Origin: Streptomyces sp. NBC_01314
Lineage (GTDB): Bacteria; Actinomycetota; Actinomycetes; Streptomycetales; Streptomycetaceae
Reading direction: 5' to 3'
DNA length: 64,000 bases
Assembly (NCBI RefSeq): GCF_041435215.1
Contig: NZ_CP108394.1
Coordinates: forward strand, 9,858,001 to 9,922,000
The stretch's first letter is position 1; each line of letters begins with the position of its first letter. The translations under genes were made by a program, and so were the position numbers. Shown one piece after another: positions 1 through 8,336 of this stretch. The notes beneath the pieces are model-generated. The model saw only the letters and a program-made list of their open reading frames with translations. It made no database searches and was not told where the DNA came from.

Positions 1-243
1 GGTGGAGCTGGGGGCCGTCGGTGATAGAGGGCGCGAGCTGGTTCGGTACGCCGGCGGGGCGCCCTCGGGCTCATCGGCTGCCCGCTGCGCCTCCACCTGC
101 CTCAACCTGCCGACCGCAACGAGCTGAGAGACCGCGTCCGGGACGCCGAGAGCGCCGGGGCCGCCCATTGCACGCACCAGTAGGAGCGCCCGTCCTCCGG
201 CCCGGTAGCGTCCGGTCGCGGCACGCCGAGGACGCTGTCGGGT

Positions 244-462
244 CCGAGGAACTCCGCCTTCGGGGCCAGGCGGGCGTTCCTCCACTCCGTGGTGACCGTG
301 GCGCGCCGGCTCGGGCACTCTTCGCCAACCGTCACGCTTCGTTACTACGCCCCCTTCCTTCCGGAGGACGGAAGGAAGGGACGCACCGTCATTGACGGAC
401 TGCTGGGGAGGCAGGGGAATCGGTCTGCCGGTCGAAACTCCCCAGATTCTCCCCAGGGCTGA
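244..462 (+). pseudogene. C-terminal fragment of a tyrosine recombinase (phage-type integrase)
   Basis: The frame that begins at base 1 reads RRLGHSSPTVTLRYYA and then an IDGLLG motif before a TGA at 460-462. The LGH box and the following tyrosine are the end of the catalytic domain of actinobacterial integrases that excise and insert plasmids or phages. Everything upstream of about base 244 in this frame is unlike an integrase and is broken by stops, and there is no start codon or ribosome binding site, so only the tail survives. A 12-bp hairpin (352-363 with 369-380) lies inside the coding sequence. I see no gene in 1-243 and none in 463-692, and no tRNA or attachment site nearby. Confidence 0.7.
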
Positions 463-692
463 TCGCGGCCGATTCCGAGACGGTGTGCCGGGTACGCGGG
501 CTGCCGTTGTCGTGCCCGGCTCGCCGCTCCGACGGATCGTGGTCACCGGCCGCGCGGGTGGCTGCCTCGCCCGTGGCGGGTGAGGCGCCGGCAGGGCTTC
601 TGAGCTGCGATGGAGGTGGCGGCCGGTCGGCGGCCGGTCGCCTCCGGACCACCCCCACCGGGGTTCCGGGCCGACTCGGCGTGGAGGACACC

Positions 693-2360
693 GTGAAGCA
701 GTGGCGGGCTCTGATCGTCCTGGGGACGGCCCAGTTCCTGATGGTTCTGGACACGTCCGTCATGAACGTCTCCATCAGCCAACTGGTCGAGGACTTCGAC
801 ACCGAGGTCACCGCCATCCAGGCTGTCATCACGCTGTACGCGCTGGTCATGGCCGCCTTCATGATCATCGGCGGCAGACTCGGCGACCTCCTCGGCCGCC
901 GTCGGCTCTTCTTCCTCGGCCTCGTGGTCTACGGCATCGGCTCGGCCCTGACCGCCGTGGCACCCACCCTGTGGGTCCTCGCGCTGGGCTGGTCGGTCAT
1001 CGAAGGCCTCGGAGCGGCCATGGTGCTGCCGGCCATGGCCGCCCTCGTGGCCGAGTCCTACCGGGGCAAGGACCGGGCCGTCGCCTACGGAGTCATCGGC
1101 GGACTGGCCGGCGCGGGGATCGCGGTCGGCCCGCTGCTGGGCGGCTGGGTGACGACATACCTCACCTGGCGCCTGGTCTTCGCCGGTGAGGTCGTGGTGG
1201 TCGTCGCCGTCCTGTGCTTCCGCCGCGTGATCACCGAAGCCCCGCGGACCGGCCCACGCCCCGCGATGGACGGCGTCGGCGCCGCGCTGTCGGCGGCCGG
1301 CCTCGGACTGGGCGTGCTCGGTGTGCTGCAGAGCGGCACCTGGGGCTGGGTGCAGCCCCGCAACCCGCCCTTCACCGTCATGGGCTTCGCGCCGACCCTG
1401 TTCGTCATCGGCGCCGGAGGGCTCGTCCTGGCCGCCTTCGCGCACTGGGAGCACCGACGGGTCGCCCACGGCACCGACCCCCTCGTTCACCTGCCCCTGC
1501 TGCGTCGGCCGGCACTGCGTTCGGGTCTGTCGGTCCTGCTCTGCCAGAACCTCATCCTGCTCGGGCTGTTCTTCACCATCCCGCTCTATCTGCAGGTCGT
1601 GCAGGGCTTCGACGCCTTCCAGACCGGACTGCGGCTGCTCCCGGTGTCCGTCACCATGCTCGCCGCCTCCTTGATCGCCTCCCGGCTGGGCCGGGTGGCG
1701 GGACCGCGCCGGGTGGTGCGACTGGCCCTGGCGACCCTGGTCGCGGCCATCGTGTGGTTGCTGGCCACCATCGACCCCGTCATCGACGACACCCAGTTCG
1801 CCCTGGCCATGGCCCTGCTCGGCGTGGGCATGGGACTGCTCGCCTCGCAACTGGGCAACGTCGTGCAGTCCAGCGTGGGCGAGGAGGAACGCAGTGAGGT
1901 CGGGGGCCTGCAGTTCACGGCCCAGAACCTGGGTTCCGCCCTGGGCACCGCGCTCATCGGATCGCTGCTCATCGGCTCCCTCGCCCATGCCTTCACCGCG
2001 CAGGTGGAGGACGACCCGAGGCTGTCGCAGGAGGCCAAGCAGCAGACGAGTGTCGCGCTGGAGGCCGGGATCAGCTTCGTCCCCACCGACCAGGTGCGGA
2101 CGGCGGCCGAGCGCGCCGGGCTGCCGCCGTCCGAGGTCGACGCCGTCGCCGACTCCTACGCGTCGGCCCAGCTGGACGGCCTGAAGGCGGCCATCCTCGC
2201 CACCGGTGGCATCACGCTCGCCGCCTTCCTGGTCACCTCGCGGCTGCCGAGCGGGCAGACGGACCGTACGCGACCGTCCGGAACGGGCCGCTCGAAGCCA
2301 CCCGGCACCGGCGGCACCCCGGCCGCCGCACGCGGCTCGACGCACTCGGACGGCAGTTGA
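693..2360 (+). CDS. MFS exporter, DHA2 (EmrB/QacA) family
   Basis: A 555-residue integral membrane protein expected to export drugs or metabolites by proton antiport. The start FLMVLDTSVMNVSISQL is the typical first helix of the DHA2 family, followed by GRLGDLLGRRR in the loop between helices 2 and 3. The length and hydrophobic pattern fit 14 membrane helices, with a Pro/Gly-rich tail. GTG at 693 is chosen because GGAGG at 683-687 sits 5 nt ahead of it; the in-frame GTG at 681 has no such site. No regulator gene adjoins it, so the substrate cannot be inferred. Confidence 0.9.
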   Translation: MKQWRALIVLGTAQFLMVLDTSVMNVSISQLVEDFDTEVTAIQAVITLYALVMAAFMIIGGRLGDLLGRRRLFFLGLVVYGIGSALTAVAPTLWVLALGWSVIEGLGAAMVLPAMAALVAESYRGKDRAVAYGVIGGLAGAGIAVGPLLGGWVTTYLTWRLVFAGEVVVVVAVLCFRRVITEAPRTGPRPAMDGVGAALSAAGLGLGVLGVLQSGTWGWVQPRNPPFTVMGFAPTLFVIGAGGLVLAAFAHWEHRRVAHGTDPLVHLPLLRRPALRSGLSVLLCQNLILLGLFFTIPLYLQVVQGFDAFQTGLRLLPVSVTMLAASLIASRLGRVAGPRRVVRLALATLVAAIVWLLATIDPVIDDTQFALAMALLGVGMGLLASQLGNVVQSSVGEEERSEVGGLQFTAQNLGSALGTALIGSLLIGSLAHAFTAQVEDDPRLSQEAKQQTSVALEAGISFVPTDQVRTAAERAGLPPSEVDAVADSYASAQLDGLKAAILATGGITLAAFLVTSRLPSGQTDRTRPSGTGRSKPPGTGGTPAAARGSTHSDGS

Positions 2361-2547
2361 GACGGCAGCCACCACGGCGACCGAGGCGGCGATGAGACGG
2401 CAACAGCGACGGCCTTGGAGAAGGCGACTGGGGCGGCGGAGCGAGACAGCGGCCGGGACGGTGGCGCGAGACGGCGGTCGGCCGCGTCCGAGCCGGCGCC
2501 CCGGAAGCGCGGCCCGACGCGCTGCCCCCGGTGAGGAGGCCGAGACG

Positions 2548-3069
2548 ATGTCCGCGACCGAGCCTGTCACGTCCGGTACCGAGCGCGGCGCCGAGCGCCG
2601 GGCACGTGCCGACTACACCGGCGGTGTCTACGGATCCATGCTCGCCTCCTCCGTGCTCATCGGCGCGGGCACCCTGGGCGTCTACCCCCGCCTGGAACTC
2701 GTCCTCCTGCTGCTGCTCACCGGCCTGGTGTTCTGGATCGCGCATGTGCACGCCCAGTTGTTCGGGGCACGGCTGGCGCAGCGGGGCCTGGACCGCCGGA
2801 TCGTGCTGGAGGTGTGCCGTGACGAGTGGCCGATCGTCAACGCCGCCCTCCCACCGGCAGCCGCCGTGGCCGTCAGCCCTGCTCTCGGCCTCGATGTGTC
2901 AGGAGCCCTGTGGCTGGCGCTCTCGGTGGCCGTGGCAGAACAGGTGGGCTGGTCGGCGGCCGCGGCCCGCCGGGCCGACGCCTCGTGGAGGCTGGTCGCC
3001 GCCACCGCCTCGGTGAACCTGCTGCTCGGCCTCCTGATCATCGCGTTCAAGCTCTATCTGACTCATTGA
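2548..3069 (+). CDS. Small integral membrane protein, unknown function
   Basis: A 173-residue protein with a charged N-terminus (about residues 1-25) and four or five predicted membrane segments, including VLLLLLTGLVFWIAH near residue 55 and a C-terminal LLLGLLIIAFKLYL. GAGGAGG at 2533-2539 lies 8 nt before the ATG at 2548. I recognise no catalytic motif. It follows the exporter by 187 nt on the same strand and may be co-transcribed with it. Confidence 0.75.
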   Translation: MSATEPVTSGTERGAERRARADYTGGVYGSMLASSVLIGAGTLGVYPRLELVLLLLLTGLVFWIAHVHAQLFGARLAQRGLDRRIVLEVCRDEWPIVNAALPPAAAVAVSPALGLDVSGALWLALSVAVAEQVGWSAAAARRADASWRLVAATASVNLLLGLLIIAFKLYLTH

Positions 3070-3265
3070 CCCCTGCCCGCCGACCGCCTGCCCGCCGCCT
3101 CACCTTCCCGGGGTGAAGCCCCGCCGGTGCTCCGGGACGGACGATCGCAGAGAAGGCGCACGGACTGGATCGCAGGGACTGGAACGCAGGGACCAGATCG
3201 CAGGGACCAGATCGCAGACGAGGGGCCGCGGCCCGCCCGTACGAGGCCATGGGGGAACATCGCTC

Positions 3266-3463
3266 ATGCGCTACGAGATCCGCGTCGACGGACAGCTGTC
3301 GAAGGCGCTGACCAGCGCCTTCCCCGAGCTGGACCATGTGGAGATGTCCGGCCACACCGTCCTGTTCGGGCACGTCGTCGACGAGGCGCACCTGTACGGG
3401 TTGCTCGCCCGCTGCCAGTCCCTGGGCCTGCGGGTCCTGGAGATGCGCCAGCTGCCCGAGTGA
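3266..3463 (+). CDS. Small conserved hypothetical protein (65 aa)
   Basis: It begins MRYEIRVDGQLS, and GGGGG at 3251-3255 precedes the ATG. The pattern of alternating hydrophobic and charged residues with two short helices suggests a compact alpha/beta domain; there are no cysteines and no signal peptide. The look is that of small conserved Streptomyces proteins of unknown function. It lies tail to tail with the DUF2252 gene. Confidence 0.6.
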   Translation: MRYEIRVDGQLSKALTSAFPELDHVEMSGHTVLFGHVVDEAHLYGLLARCQSLGLRVLEMRQLPE

Positions 3464-3557
3464 GCGACGCCCTCACCCGAGCGGGCAGGAGCCCACGGCC
3501 GGAGCCCACTGCCGGAGCGGGCAGGAGCCCGCTGCCGGAGTGGGCCGGAGCCGACCA

Positions 3558-3599
3558 GTGGTTCAGAGGCTCTCCGCCGGTGGTTCAGAGGCTCTCCGC
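3558..3599. repeat. Perfect 20-bp tandem duplication at the DUF2252 stop codon
   Basis: The 20 bases at 3558-3577 recur exactly at 3580-3599, a 22-bp period. The second copy contains the stop and last codons of the DUF2252 gene; the first is a non-coding copy just beyond it. Degenerate repeats of a GGAGCCC(A/G)CTGCCG type fill 3480-3550. Confidence 0.85.
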
Positions 3600-5000
3600 G
3601 CGGATCCTGCCCGTGCGCGCGGCGACGCCCAGCGCGTCGAAGTCCCGCTCGTTCCGGTCGGCGTAGGCCTGCGCGAACTCGGCGAGCGCGCGGTCGAAGC
3701 GGTCGCTGCCGCCGAGGTAGGCGGCGATGGCGACGGGGTCGCCGGAGCGGGCGTGGGCCCGCGCCAGGCTGGCCCCGCACAGCCGGGCGAAGAGCCGCAG
3801 CAGACCGGGATCCATGGTCTCCGGCTGCGCTATGCCCTTCCAGTCGCGCAACTGCCGTACGTAGAAGTCCCGTTCGCGTCCGTCGAGACCGACGACGTGG
3901 GTCCAGCCCAGGAAGATGTCACTGGTCGTCTGGATCAGCCGCTGCCCCGACACCACACGGCGGCCCTGGTTGTCGTAGCGGTCGCCGCCGAGCTGGGCGG
4001 AGAGGACGGACGGCTGCGCCTCCTTGGCCTGGAGCAGCAGCGGGTCGGTGTCGTCGCGGCCGAGCAGCAGCACGATCCAGCAGCGCGTTCCGACGCTGCC
4101 GACGCCCACCACCTTCCGGGCCATGTCGGCGACGTGGTAGTGGCGCAGCAGATGCCGGCGCTCGGACGACAGGGTCCGTACGTACTGGTCCAGGACGTGG
4201 TGGAGCTCCTTTTCCTGACCCTCGCCGGAGGAGTCCGCCAGCAGGTCCCGGAGCGGGGTGATCAGCGGCGGGTCAGGTGCGATCAGCCGGCCCTCGGCCG
4301 TGACCCGGGTGAGTTTCTCGAAGGCCTGGAGATGGGTGCGCGTCCGGGCCTTCGCCGTCGCCTCGGCGGTACGGCGTCTGCTCTCCTTGTCCATCGACGA
4401 GGCCATCAGCTCCCGCAGCCGGTCGGCGTCGTCCTGTGCGTACCAGATGTCCAGGGTGCGCATGCCGGCGAACTCGCGCATCCGCCGTCGGTACGCCTTC
4501 ACGCAGGCCCGCACCGCGCTGTTCTGCTCCTCGACCGGGAAACCGTTGGCCCGGCCCGCGATCGCGAAGCTGACCGCCAGCCGCTTCACATCCCATTCGA
4601 ACGGCCCGGCCAGCGTCTCGTCGAAGTCGTTGATGTCGAAGACGAGATGCCGTTCGGGTGAGGCCAGCAGCCGGAAGTTGAGGAGATGGGCGTCACCGCA
4701 GAGCTGCACCGTCAGGCCGGTGTTGGGCAGAGGCCCGAGGTCCGATGCCATGATCGCGGCCGCGCCCCGGTAGAAGCGGAACGGCGATTCGAGCATGCGG
4801 CCGTAGCGGATCGGCACCAACTCCTGCAGTCGGGTGACCGACTGACGCTCTATCACCTCGATCGGGTCGGTTCGTCCGGCGTCCGCGTCCGCCTCGAACC
4901 AGCCGTGACAGGACCGAGAGGCGCGCGTGCGCGCGTCGCGTCCGTACGCCGCTCTCTCGGGCACGGACAGCGACGCCGAGAATGCGCTCGACAACGTCAT
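3585..5000 (-). CDS. DUF2252 family protein
   Basis: A 471-residue protein with features of the DUF2252 family, which is distantly kinase-like: QLCGDAHLLNF near residue 105 and a DINDFDETLAGPFEWD block after it, together resembling an aminoglycoside-phosphotransferase active site. Later blocks MARKVVGVGSVGTRC and LGWTHV also fit. The natural substrate is unknown. AGGAGG lies 8 nt before ATG 5000. The protein looks soluble and full length. It heads away from the HdeD-type membrane protein gene, with a 183-bp divergent promoter region between. Confidence 0.85.
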   Translation of the reverse strand: MTLSSAFSASLSVPERAAYGRDARTRASRSCHGWFEADADAGRTDPIEVIERQSVTRLQELVPIRYGRMLESPFRFYRGAAAIMASDLGPLPNTGLTVQLCGDAHLLNFRLLASPERHLVFDINDFDETLAGPFEWDVKRLAVSFAIAGRANGFPVEEQNSAVRACVKAYRRRMREFAGMRTLDIWYAQDDADRLRELMASSMDKESRRRTAEATAKARTRTHLQAFEKLTRVTAEGRLIAPDPPLITPLRDLLADSSGEGQEKELHHVLDQYVRTLSSERRHLLRHYHVADMARKVVGVGSVGTRCWIVLLLGRDDTDPLLLQAKEAQPSVLSAQLGGDRYDNQGRRVVSGQRLIQTTSDIFLGWTHVVGLDGRERDFYVRQLRDWKGIAQPETMDPGLLRLFARLCGASLARAHARSGDPVAIAAYLGGSDRFDRALAEFAQAYADRNERDFDALGVAARTGRIRAESL

Positions 5001-5183
5001 GACACATACCTCCTGATCCGCCGGCCAGGCATATCCCACCTCACCGCGCCCGAGGCGCTCGGGGATCACCCGCCGGGGGTGATCCGGCGGGCGGAGCGCG
5101 GCGGGACGCTGGCCCGGTGATGTCACCGCACACCGTCGCGCGCCGACGGTGCGAAGCGGCCCGCTCGGCCGCGAGGAGGAGCC

Positions 5184-5888
5184 ATGACCGAGTCCCGTGG
5201 CCCGGAACCGCGTACCCGGACGGACGACCGGCCCGGCGGGGCCGCCGGGCCGGTCGGAACGGGCGCCATGCCCCGTGGGGCGGCGCCCGGAGGCCTGGGT
5301 GACCCGGCGGAGACGCTGGCGCGGGTCGGCCGGTCCTGGAAATGGATCCTCGGCGCGGCGCTGGCCACGCTGGTGCCGGGCATCGTCGTCCTGGTCTGGC
5401 CTGACGAGACCCTGCACGTCCTCGCGGTCCTCATCGGCCTGTACCTGCTCGCGATCGGCGCGTTCCGGTTCGTCGACGTCTTCGCCCGGGAGGAACCGGG
5501 CGAGCGGCTGACGGGGCTGCTCCTCGCCCTGCTGTACGTCCTGGCCGGTGTGCTCTGCCTGCGGAACCCACTGCAGACGATCGCGGCGCTCTCGCTGATC
5601 GTCGGGATCGTCTGGCTGGCGACCGGCATTCTCACCCTCCACACCGCCCTCGCCGCCAAGGAACTGCCCCACCGCGGGTTCGTCCTCGTCGCCGCGGTGC
5701 TCGGCATCGTCGCGGGGATCGTGGTGCTGGCCCTGCCGACCGAGTCCGCCACGGCGCTGACCCGGCTGCTCGGCCTGTGGCTCGTCCTGCTCGGTCTGGG
5801 TGAGGCGGCGGTCGCCCTCGCCTGGCGGGCCGCCCTCCACCGGGCGGACCCGACGGATTCACGGGGGCCGACCGCCGGCACCGCCTGA
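5184..5888 (+). CDS. HdeD-family (DUF308) membrane protein
   Basis: A 234-residue protein with a roughly 50-residue Pro/Gly-rich cytoplasmic head and then six hydrophobic helices in three pairs, the DUF308/HdeD layout. A typical repeat end, LVPGIVVLVWPDETLHVLAV, is followed by LLAIGAFRFVD. In enterobacteria HdeD is linked to acid resistance; in actinomycetes the role is not established. A GGAGGAG ribosome binding site precedes the ATG. It leads a run of four small membrane-protein genes on the same strand (5184-7540). Confidence 0.85.
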   Translation: MTESRGPEPRTRTDDRPGGAAGPVGTGAMPRGAAPGGLGDPAETLARVGRSWKWILGAALATLVPGIVVLVWPDETLHVLAVLIGLYLLAIGAFRFVDVFAREEPGERLTGLLLALLYVLAGVLCLRNPLQTIAALSLIVGIVWLATGILTLHTALAAKELPHRGFVLVAAVLGIVAGIVVLALPTESATALTRLLGLWLVLLGLGEAAVALAWRAALHRADPTDSRGPTAGTA

Positions 5889-5914
5889 ACCCCCAGCCTG
5901 ACGGAGGAGGGGCC

Positions 5915-6487
5915 ATGGCCGAGAGCAAGGATGCCGTACTGCCCCACTCCGGACCGGGCGGCGAAAGCGGCTCGGGCGCCGGAGCGGGGCACACGCTGAG
6001 CGCCGGGGAGCGTGCCGAGTACGAGCGGCTGCGCCGGCACGCGGGCGTACGCCACCGGCGGCTGCGCAAGGTGGGTGCAGCCGTCCTGCTGGTGGTGCCC
6101 CTGCTCCTCGCTCCCCTCGCCGTCGTCGCGGCCCGGGTGCACGCCGCCTATCTGTACGGCCCGGGGCGGGTCGCCCGCCGGGTGCGGGCCCTGGCCCGGC
6201 GCGGCACCACGGCGGCCGGGCGGGCGCTGCGTGGCGCCGGGGTGAGCACCGGGCGGACCGGACGCCGGCTCGCCGCCCACCCTCGCTGGACCAGCGGCAT
6301 CGTGCTCGGGGCGGGCGCCCTGGCGCTCCTGCTGTGGAACCGTCCCACGGTCGGCGGGGCAGTCCTCGTCGCCGTCCTGGTCCTGGTCCTGGTCCTGGTC
6401 GTGGTCGTGGTCGTGCTGGCGGTCGTGGCGGTGCTCGCCGCCGCCGCGGACCCCCCGGACGAGTCAGGTCTCACCCGCCCGGGGTGA
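5915..6487 (+). CDS. Membrane protein with repetitive C-terminal helix, unknown function
   Basis: A 190-residue protein: charged N-terminus, one hydrophobic segment (about residues 50-70), an Arg/Gly-rich middle, then one or two helices. The last helix is encoded by a run of CTGGTC and GTGGTC hexamers (about 6376-6416), giving LVLVLVLVVVVV, a slippage-prone tract. GGAGGAGG precedes the ATG 26 nt after the HdeD-type gene, so the two are probably co-transcribed. I do not recognise the family. Confidence 0.65.
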   Translation: MAESKDAVLPHSGPGGESGSGAGAGHTLSAGERAEYERLRRHAGVRHRRLRKVGAAVLLVVPLLLAPLAVVAARVHAAYLYGPGRVARRVRALARRGTTAAGRALRGAGVSTGRTGRRLAAHPRWTSGIVLGAGALALLLWNRPTVGGAVLVAVLVLVLVLVVVVVVLAVVAVLAAAADPPDESGLTRPG

Positions 6488-6601
6488 GGCCGCCCGGCCC
6501 TTGCCGTGGGCACGCTGAGAGTGGCGCCGAGCACGGTGCCTTGGGCGGGCCTGGAACGGCAGAACACCTGCCGGGCGGTCGCCCGGGACGGGAGGAATGA
6601 G

Positions 6602-7072
6602 ATGAGTGGTCAGACGTACCTCGCGTACGACTACCCGCTGCTGAGCGTCTTCTGGTCCATGCTGTGGCTGTTCCTGTGGATCATGTGGTTCGTGCTGCTC
6701 TTCCGGATCGTCGTCGACATCTTCCGCGACGACGACATGAGCGGCGGGGCCAAGGCGGGCTGGCTGGCCTTCACGGTCCTGCTGCCGTTCCTGGGTGTGT
6801 TCGTCTATGTGATCGCCCGTGGCAAGAACATGGGCCGCCGTGAGGTGGCGCAGGCGCATGCGCAGCAGGCGGCCTTCGACTCCTACATCCGCGAGGCGGC
6901 CAAGGGCGGCGGCGGGCACCCCAGCAGTGTCGACGAACTCGCCAAACTGTCCGAAATCCGCTCGCGAGGTGACATCACGGACGACGAATACCGCCGCGCG
7001 AAGGAACTGGTCCTGAGCGGCCACGGCCCCTCGGCCCGCACGGGCGCGGGCTCGTCCGCCGCCGGGCGCTGA
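6602..7072 (+). CDS. SHOCT-domain membrane protein
   Basis: A 156-residue protein with two N-terminal helices (about residues 12-35 and 53-75) of the phospholipase-D N-terminal type often paired with SHOCT domains, then a soluble tail ending in a SHOCT-like helix pair: LAKLSEIRSRGDITDDEYRRAK. SHOCT is a short oligomerisation domain. GGAGG at 6591-6595 is 6 nt before ATG 6602; an upstream in-frame start at 6506 has no ribosome binding site. Confidence 0.8.
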   Translation: MSGQTYLAYDYPLLSVFWSMLWLFLWIMWFVLLFRIVVDIFRDDDMSGGAKAGWLAFTVLLPFLGVFVYVIARGKNMGRREVAQAHAQQAAFDSYIREAAKGGGGHPSSVDELAKLSEIRSRGDITDDEYRRAKELVLSGHGPSARTGAGSSAAGR

Positions 7073-7105
7073 GCACACCGCACGACACCGAATCGAGGCA
7101 TCGGT

Positions 7106-7540
7106 ATGACCGCCACACACACCGGCCACATGCGTTCGACCAAGCGGTCGCGGCCCTTCGCCGAGGGACTGACGGTCTTCGCGGCCATCATGCTCATGAT
7201 CGCGGGCGTCCTCGGTATCTGCCGGGGCATCATGGCCATCGCCGAGGACGACGTCTTCGTCACGACCCGCAACTACGTCTTCGAGTTCGACCTCACCGGC
7301 TGGGGCTGGGTCCACCTCGCCCTCGGTGCCGTGGCCGTCCTCGTCAGCCTGGGCCTCTTCCAGGCGTCCCTGTGGGCCCGCGTCGCCGGCATCGCCATCG
7401 CCGGCCTCATCATCATCGCCAACTTCCTGTCCCTGCCGTACTACCCCGTCTGGTCCATCGTGATGATCGCCTTCTCGGGCTTCATCATCTGGGCCCTGTG
7501 CGTGGTCAAGCGGGACGATTCCGCGGACTCGCTCCGCTGA
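7106..7540 (+). CDS. Four-helix membrane protein (DUF7144-like)
   Basis: A 144-residue protein with four membrane helices and a short extracytoplasmic segment after helix 1 (VFVTTRNYVFEFDLTGWGW), as in the actinobacterial DUF7144-type proteins whose role is unknown. It follows the SHOCT protein by 33 nt and closes the run of small membrane-protein genes. Confidence 0.75.
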   Translation: MTATHTGHMRSTKRSRPFAEGLTVFAAIMLMIAGVLGICRGIMAIAEDDVFVTTRNYVFEFDLTGWGWVHLALGAVAVLVSLGLFQASLWARVAGIAIAGLIIIANFLSLPYYPVWSIVMIAFSGFIIWALCVVKRDDSADSLR

Positions 7541-7562
7541 CCCGGCGGGACGGTGAGTCCGC

Positions 7563-7811
7563 TCAGCCCGAACCCACGGGACCCGTCTGCCGCGGAGGAC
7601 GCGGAGACGGGTCCTCGTGGATGCGGCGGCGCAGGTGCGGGGAGCATGCGCCGGTGCGACAGGGCCCACTGCCGGACCGGTCGGGCGTGTTCCGGTCGGG
7701 CGGGCCCGGCCGGGTCTCGGCCGCGCCGCGCGGCGCCGTCCGGTAGAGCGCGGCGAACGCGAGCAGGGCGCTCGTGGCCGCGAAGAGGGCGAGGGTCCAG
7801 CCGACGGCCAT
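7563..7811 (-). CDS. Possible small membrane protein (82 aa)
   Basis: The ATG at 7811 opens a frame beginning MAVGWTLALFAATSALLAFA, one clear membrane helix, followed by a low-complexity charged tail. It starts 4 nt past the TAG (7815-7817) of the degraded frame upstream. The tail looks non-coding and I recognise no family, so this may be a relic. The rest of 7541-8336 is covered by the next entries. Confidence 0.3.
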   Translation of the reverse strand: MAVGWTLALFAATSALLAFAALYRTAPRGAAETRPGPPDRNTPDRSGSGPCRTGACSPHLRRRIHEDPSPRPPRQTGPVGSG

Positions 7812-8100
7812 GAGCTAACCGGGCAACGTGCCCCGAATGCCGGTCAATCGGAGGAGGCGGCCGAGGACGAGCACGATCGCGGCGGAGCAGGTGGCCACGG
7901 ACGGCGTGAGCACCGCCGCCAGCGGCAGCGACTCGGCGTCGGCGGCGCGACGCCACGTCCGCCCGTCGGCATCCTCGGCCGCGACGGCAGCCGGTACGTC
8001 GCCGCCGCGCCCGACCCGACCGCGTGCGTGTCCTCGCCGGTCCGCCCGGCCCCGGCGGCGGACGCGAGTGCGGTGCGATACGCGCGGTACTCGTCCCGCG

Positions 8101-8148
8101 CCGCCGCGCCGCCGCGCCGCCGCGCCGCCGCGCCGCCGCGCCGCCGCG
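8101..8148. repeat. Six tandem copies of the octamer CCGCCGCG
   Basis: Six perfect copies occupy 8101-8148, with partial units on either side. An 8-bp unit is not a multiple of three, so gain or loss of one copy would shift any frame crossing it. Confidence 0.95.
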
Positions 8149-8223
8149 CCGTCGTCACGACCGCGTCTGCGTCCGCCGAGGTCCGGACCCGCAGCCGCCG
8201 TGCGGCCGTACCGCTGGGGTCGG

Positions 8224-8261
8224 CGCGCTGGACGTCCCGGACATCCGGGACGTCCAGCGCG
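8224..8261 (-). terminator. Perfect 18-bp hairpin downstream of terD
   Basis: Bases 8224-8241 are the exact reverse complement of 8244-8261 with a 2-base gap (centre CCCGGACATCCGGG). It lies 76 nt past the terD stop and has no T tract, as is common for actinomycete intrinsic terminators. A protein-binding palindrome is the alternative. Confidence 0.65.
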
Positions 8262-8336
8262 GCACGGCCTCGAAGTCGGCCCGGTCCTTGGGGTGGAGGC
8301 CGGTCGGGTGACACGGCCCCGTCACCCCGAGCTTCC

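Larger units (their letters stand above)
7815..8314 (-). pseudogene. Degraded reading frame carrying an 8-bp tandem repeat
   Basis: Two high-GC3 minus-strand frames join near 7990. One contains DEYRAYRTALASAAGAG and is preceded by the octamer repeat at 8101-8148. The other ends VLTPSVATCSAAIVLVLG, a membrane helix, then RLLRLTGIRGTLPG and TAG. Joining them needs one frameshift. No ribosome binding site is evident at the nominal start (8314), which overlaps the hairpin behind terD. I read it as a frameshifted membrane-protein gene of unknown family; a chance frame is possible. Confidence 0.35.

Noticed and set aside
352..380. Strong 12-bp hairpin taken as a terminator
   Set aside because: It lies inside the integrase fragment's coding frame, so its stem is explained by codons; no T tract.
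21..395. 124-codon frame at the left edge
   Set aside because: Pro/Arg-rich and out of frame with the recognisable integrase tail.
543..2570. Long open frame antisense to the first DHA2 exporter
   Set aside because: Composition is Gly/Arg/Asp/Gln-rich with no domain; it mirrors a high-GC gene on the other strand.
8101..8148. Regular repeats considered as a CRISPR-like array
   Set aside because: Units are 8 bp and contiguous, without spacers; it is a simple tandem repeat.
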